Origin: Gammaproteobacteria bacterium
Lineage (GTDB): Bacteria > Pseudomonadota > Gammaproteobacteria > UBA6429 > Thiohalophilaceae
Direction: 5' to 3'
DNA: 7,111 nucleotides
Assembly: GCA_003233255.1 (NCBI GenBank)
Contig: QILH01000253.1
Span: 1-7,111, forward strand
Shown: positions 5,614 to 7,111 of the stretch, one piece after another
Position numbering within the stretch: position 1 is the stretch's first letter
Layout of the letters: each line of letters begins with the position of its first letter
Made by a program: the position numbers and the translations under genes
Notes under the pieces: generated by a model
Databases searched by the model: none
Told to the model about the DNA's origin: nothing
Seen by the model: the letters and a program-made list of their open reading frames with translations, nothing else

Positions 5614-5967
5614 TTAAGAATTGAGGATGATTTTAATCGCTTCCAGTTCGCCAAGCATATCGCGAATAGTATCTGAACTCAGTTTTTCACCTTCTTTGTC
5701 CACGTCCGATAACTGCAGACGCGCCCCGCCAATGGTGTAACCCTGCTCATACAGCAGACTGCGAATCTGACGAATCATTACTACGTCCTGGCGCTGATAA
5801 TAACGTCGATTGCCTCGTCGTTTTACCGGTTTTAGCTGCGGAAATTCCTGCTCCCAATAACGCAATACGTGCGGCTTCACCTGACACAGGTCGCTAACCT
5901 CGCCAATGGTAAAATACCGTTTGCCCGGAATCGGGGGCAGTTCGTTATTGTTGCTGGGTTCCAGCAT
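5614..5967 (-). CDS. Short MerR-family transcriptional regulator of the pheT-ihfA locus
   Basis: The 117-residue protein has an N-terminal MerR winged helix-turn-helix (about 18-88). It runs from YFTIGEVSDLCQVKPHVLRYWEQEF (18-42) through wing RRGNRRYY (50-57) to GYTIGGARLQL (76-86). The last ~20 residues look like a short helix for dimerisation. Canonical MerR proteins are longer and carry a metal- or ligand-binding C-terminus with cysteines; here the only Cys is residue 28 inside the DNA-binding domain. It is therefore a DNA-binding protein with no visible sensor. Its start MLEPS...ELPPIPGKRYFTIGEVS matches the Pseudomonas homologue as I remember it, which supports ATG 5967. This start overlaps the end of ihfA by 23 bases, so translation is probably coupled; only a weak GAAG precedes it. 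Regulatory targets are not known to me. Confidence 0.93.
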   Translation of the reverse strand: MLEPSNNNELPPIPGKRYFTIGEVSDLCQVKPHVLRYWEQEFPQLKPVKRRGNRRYYQRQDVVMIRQIRSLLYEQGYTIGGARLQLSDVDKEGEKLSSDTIRDMLGELEAIKIILNS

Positions 5968-6247
5968 ATGCTTCTACGCGTGCCTTTAGTTTTTGCCCTG
6001 GCCGAAACGTCACAACCCGTCGTGCTGTGATAGGAATGTTTTCCCCTGTCTTCGGATTACGTCCCGGACGTTGCTTTTTGTCCCGTAAATCAAAATTTCC
6101 AAAACCGGATAGCTTTACCTGTGCCCCTTTCTCCAAAGAGCCACGGATTTCTTCAAAAAATTGCTCAACCAGTTCTTTTGCTTCGCGCTTGTTCAACCCC
6201 AATTCTTCGAACAAGCGTTCCGCCATTTCCGCTTTGGTCAATGCCAT
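5945..6247 (-). CDS. ihfA: Integration host factor subunit alpha
   Basis: The 100-residue protein is the alpha subunit of IHF, which pairs with IhfB to bind the DNA minor groove and bend it sharply. IHF acts in transcription (notably at sigma-54 promoters), recombination and nucleoid structure. MALTKAEMAERLFEELGLNKREAKELVE forms the helical dimerisation part. VKLSGFGNFDLRDKKQRPGRNPKTGE (44-69) leads into the DNA-binding arm with the intercalating Pro65, and ITARRVVTFRPGQKLK follows. Length and sequence are close to E. coli IhfA. It starts 22 bases after the pheT stop on the same strand. A GAGAG Shine-Dalgarno (6263-6259) lies in that gap about 11 bases before the ATG. The pheT-ihfA order is conserved in gammaproteobacteria. 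Confidence 0.98.
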   Translation of the reverse strand: MALTKAEMAERLFEELGLNKREAKELVEQFFEEIRGSLEKGAQVKLSGFGNFDLRDKKQRPGRNPKTGENIPITARRVVTFRPGQKLKARVEAYAGTQQQ

Positions 6248-6269
6248 CGTTTATTATTCTCTCGGCTTG

Positions 6270-7111
6270 TTATTGTCTTTGGGTTGCCCCAAGGTCGCCG
6301 CGCAGTTGTTCGATGACGCGCTGCATAACCTGTTCAATTTCACTGTCTGTAAGAGTGCGCGAAATATCCTGTAAGATCAAGCCCAGACTGAGACTTTTTC
6401 TACCAGAATCAATACCTTCGCCCATATACATATCAAATAACTCTATCTTCTTCAGTGTCCCGGGTGCTGCTTTTCTGATCGTTTCCTGCACGTTATCGGC
6501 CGTTACCGCCTGATCTACGACAATTGAGATATCTCGTCGTATCGCCGGGAACTTCGATACCGCCTCGAACTCGGGAAGACGGCCTTTTTGTAAACTATCT
6601 GCTTTTAATTCAAATAGATACATAGTGTGGTCTAGATCCAGCTGTTTTGCCACTTTTGGGTGAATTAATCCTACCCAGCCAATGGCCTGATCATCTCGAT
6701 AGATTCTCGCCGATTGCCCGGGGTGCAACGCAGGGTGAGCCTCAGCAACGAATTTAAAGCTTGCCGAACAGGCACTTAGCTCAAATAATGACTCTAAATG
6801 CCCTTTCATATCGTAAAAATCTACGCCCGATACCGCCTGATCCCAGCTGGGTAACATCCGTTCACCCGTGAGCAAACCAGCAAGGGTCATTTCCTGATTT
6901 AAATCAGAGTCTTGCTGGATAAACTTAAGGCCGCACTCAAATAAAAATAACCTATTTTGCTGACGATGCAAGTTAAATTGTGCGACCTGGATCAAACCTG
7001 GCCATAAACTGGTGCGCATGATGGCCATATCGCTCGAAATCGGGTTGGCCAACGGCACGCCTTGCTTATCAGGTTCGATGATATCCTGAACCTGCTTATC
7101 CACGAAACTGT
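6270..7111 (-). CDS. pheT: Phenylalanyl-tRNA synthetase beta subunit, C-terminal part (truncated by window)
   Basis: The frame stays open to the right edge and gives about 280 C-terminal residues of a protein of roughly 795. The N-terminal part lies beyond 7111. The first in-window residues, SFVDKQVQDIIEP, match the E. coli segment YSFVDPKVQQMIHP, so the GTG near 7103 is internal and not a start. NPISSDMAIMRTSLWPGL and NRQQNR-like HRQQNRLFLFECGL belong to the catalytic-like core domain. ALHPGQSARIY and GWVGLIHPKVAKQLDL follow. The last ~95 residues, from FEAVSKFPAIRRDISIVV to LILQDISRTLTDSEIE, form the FDX-ACB domain that contacts the tRNA anticodon. The beta subunit works with PheS as an alpha2beta2 enzyme charging tRNA-Phe. 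PheS is expected further right. Confidence 0.98.
   Translation of the reverse strand, partial: SFVDKQVQDIIEPDKQGVPLANPISSDMAIMRTSLWPGLIQVAQFNLHRQQNRLFLFECGLKFIQQDSDLNQEMTLAGLLTGERMLPSWDQAVSGVDFYDMKGHLESLFELSACSASFKFVAEAHPALHPGQSARIYRDDQAIGWVGLIHPKVAKQLDLDHTMYLFELKADSLQKGRLPEFEAVSKFPAIRRDISIVVDQAVTADNVQETIRKAAPGTLKKIELFDMYMGEGIDSGRKSLSLGLILQDISRTLTDSEIEQVMQRVIEQLRGDLGATQRQ

Noticed and set aside
6027..6513. Plus-strand open frames across ihfA and the end of pheT (6027-6374, 6121-6513)
   Set aside because: They run antisense to two clearly conserved genes and their translations resemble nothing known to me.
7101..7103. GTG as a start codon for a separate 277-residue protein
   Set aside because: The frame continues upstream to the window edge with residues that match the interior of PheT, so the GTG is an internal valine.

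Overview
The window looks like a piece of a gammaproteobacterial chromosome. The right-hand part is a conserved housekeeping block read on the minus strand: the end of pheT, then ihfA, then a short MerR-type regulator, then tRNA-Pro(GGG). To my knowledge this order occurs in Pseudomonas-like and other non-enteric gammaproteobacteria, while enterics have different genes after ihfA. The MerR and IHF-alpha sequences closely resemble the Pseudomonas and E. coli proteins that I remember. I cannot name a genus.

The left-hand part (1-5295) is the edge of a surface-polysaccharide locus. It holds the last 48 codons of an unrecognised gene with a strong terminator (1-204). Next come an AT-rich nucleotidyltransferase-fold protein of the PF14907 type (248-1402, +) and a convergent polyprenyl-phosphate sugar-1-phosphate transferase (1408-2814, -). 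After a 184-base divergent control region there is a two-gene operon (2999-5295, +) encoding a UDP-sugar 6-dehydrogenase of the TviB/WbpO group and an NAD-dependent UDP-sugar 4-epimerase of the UDP-glucuronate epimerase type. The sugar transferase has the family features of the type found with exosortase A (XrtA/PEP-CTERM) exopolysaccharide clusters, so the rest of such a cluster probably lies off the left edge.

Together, the dehydrogenase and epimerase should supply an activated uronic or N-acetyl-hexosaminuronic acid. The sugar transferase should load the first sugar phosphate onto the undecaprenyl-phosphate carrier in the inner membrane. The nucleotidyltransferase-like protein has no established job.

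Region 5296-5613 between the two halves holds a strong, probably bidirectional terminator, a short dispersed-repeat-like sequence, the tRNA, and a weak hairpin after merR. I found no CRISPR array, insertion sequence, integrase, toxin-antitoxin pair or convincing new system. The most interesting points are the uncharacterised nucleotidyltransferase, the unusual TTG start with an overlapping five-codon mini-ORF, the palindromes and sigma-54-like element in the divergent control region, and the junction between accessory and core genes at the 3' end of a tRNA gene.
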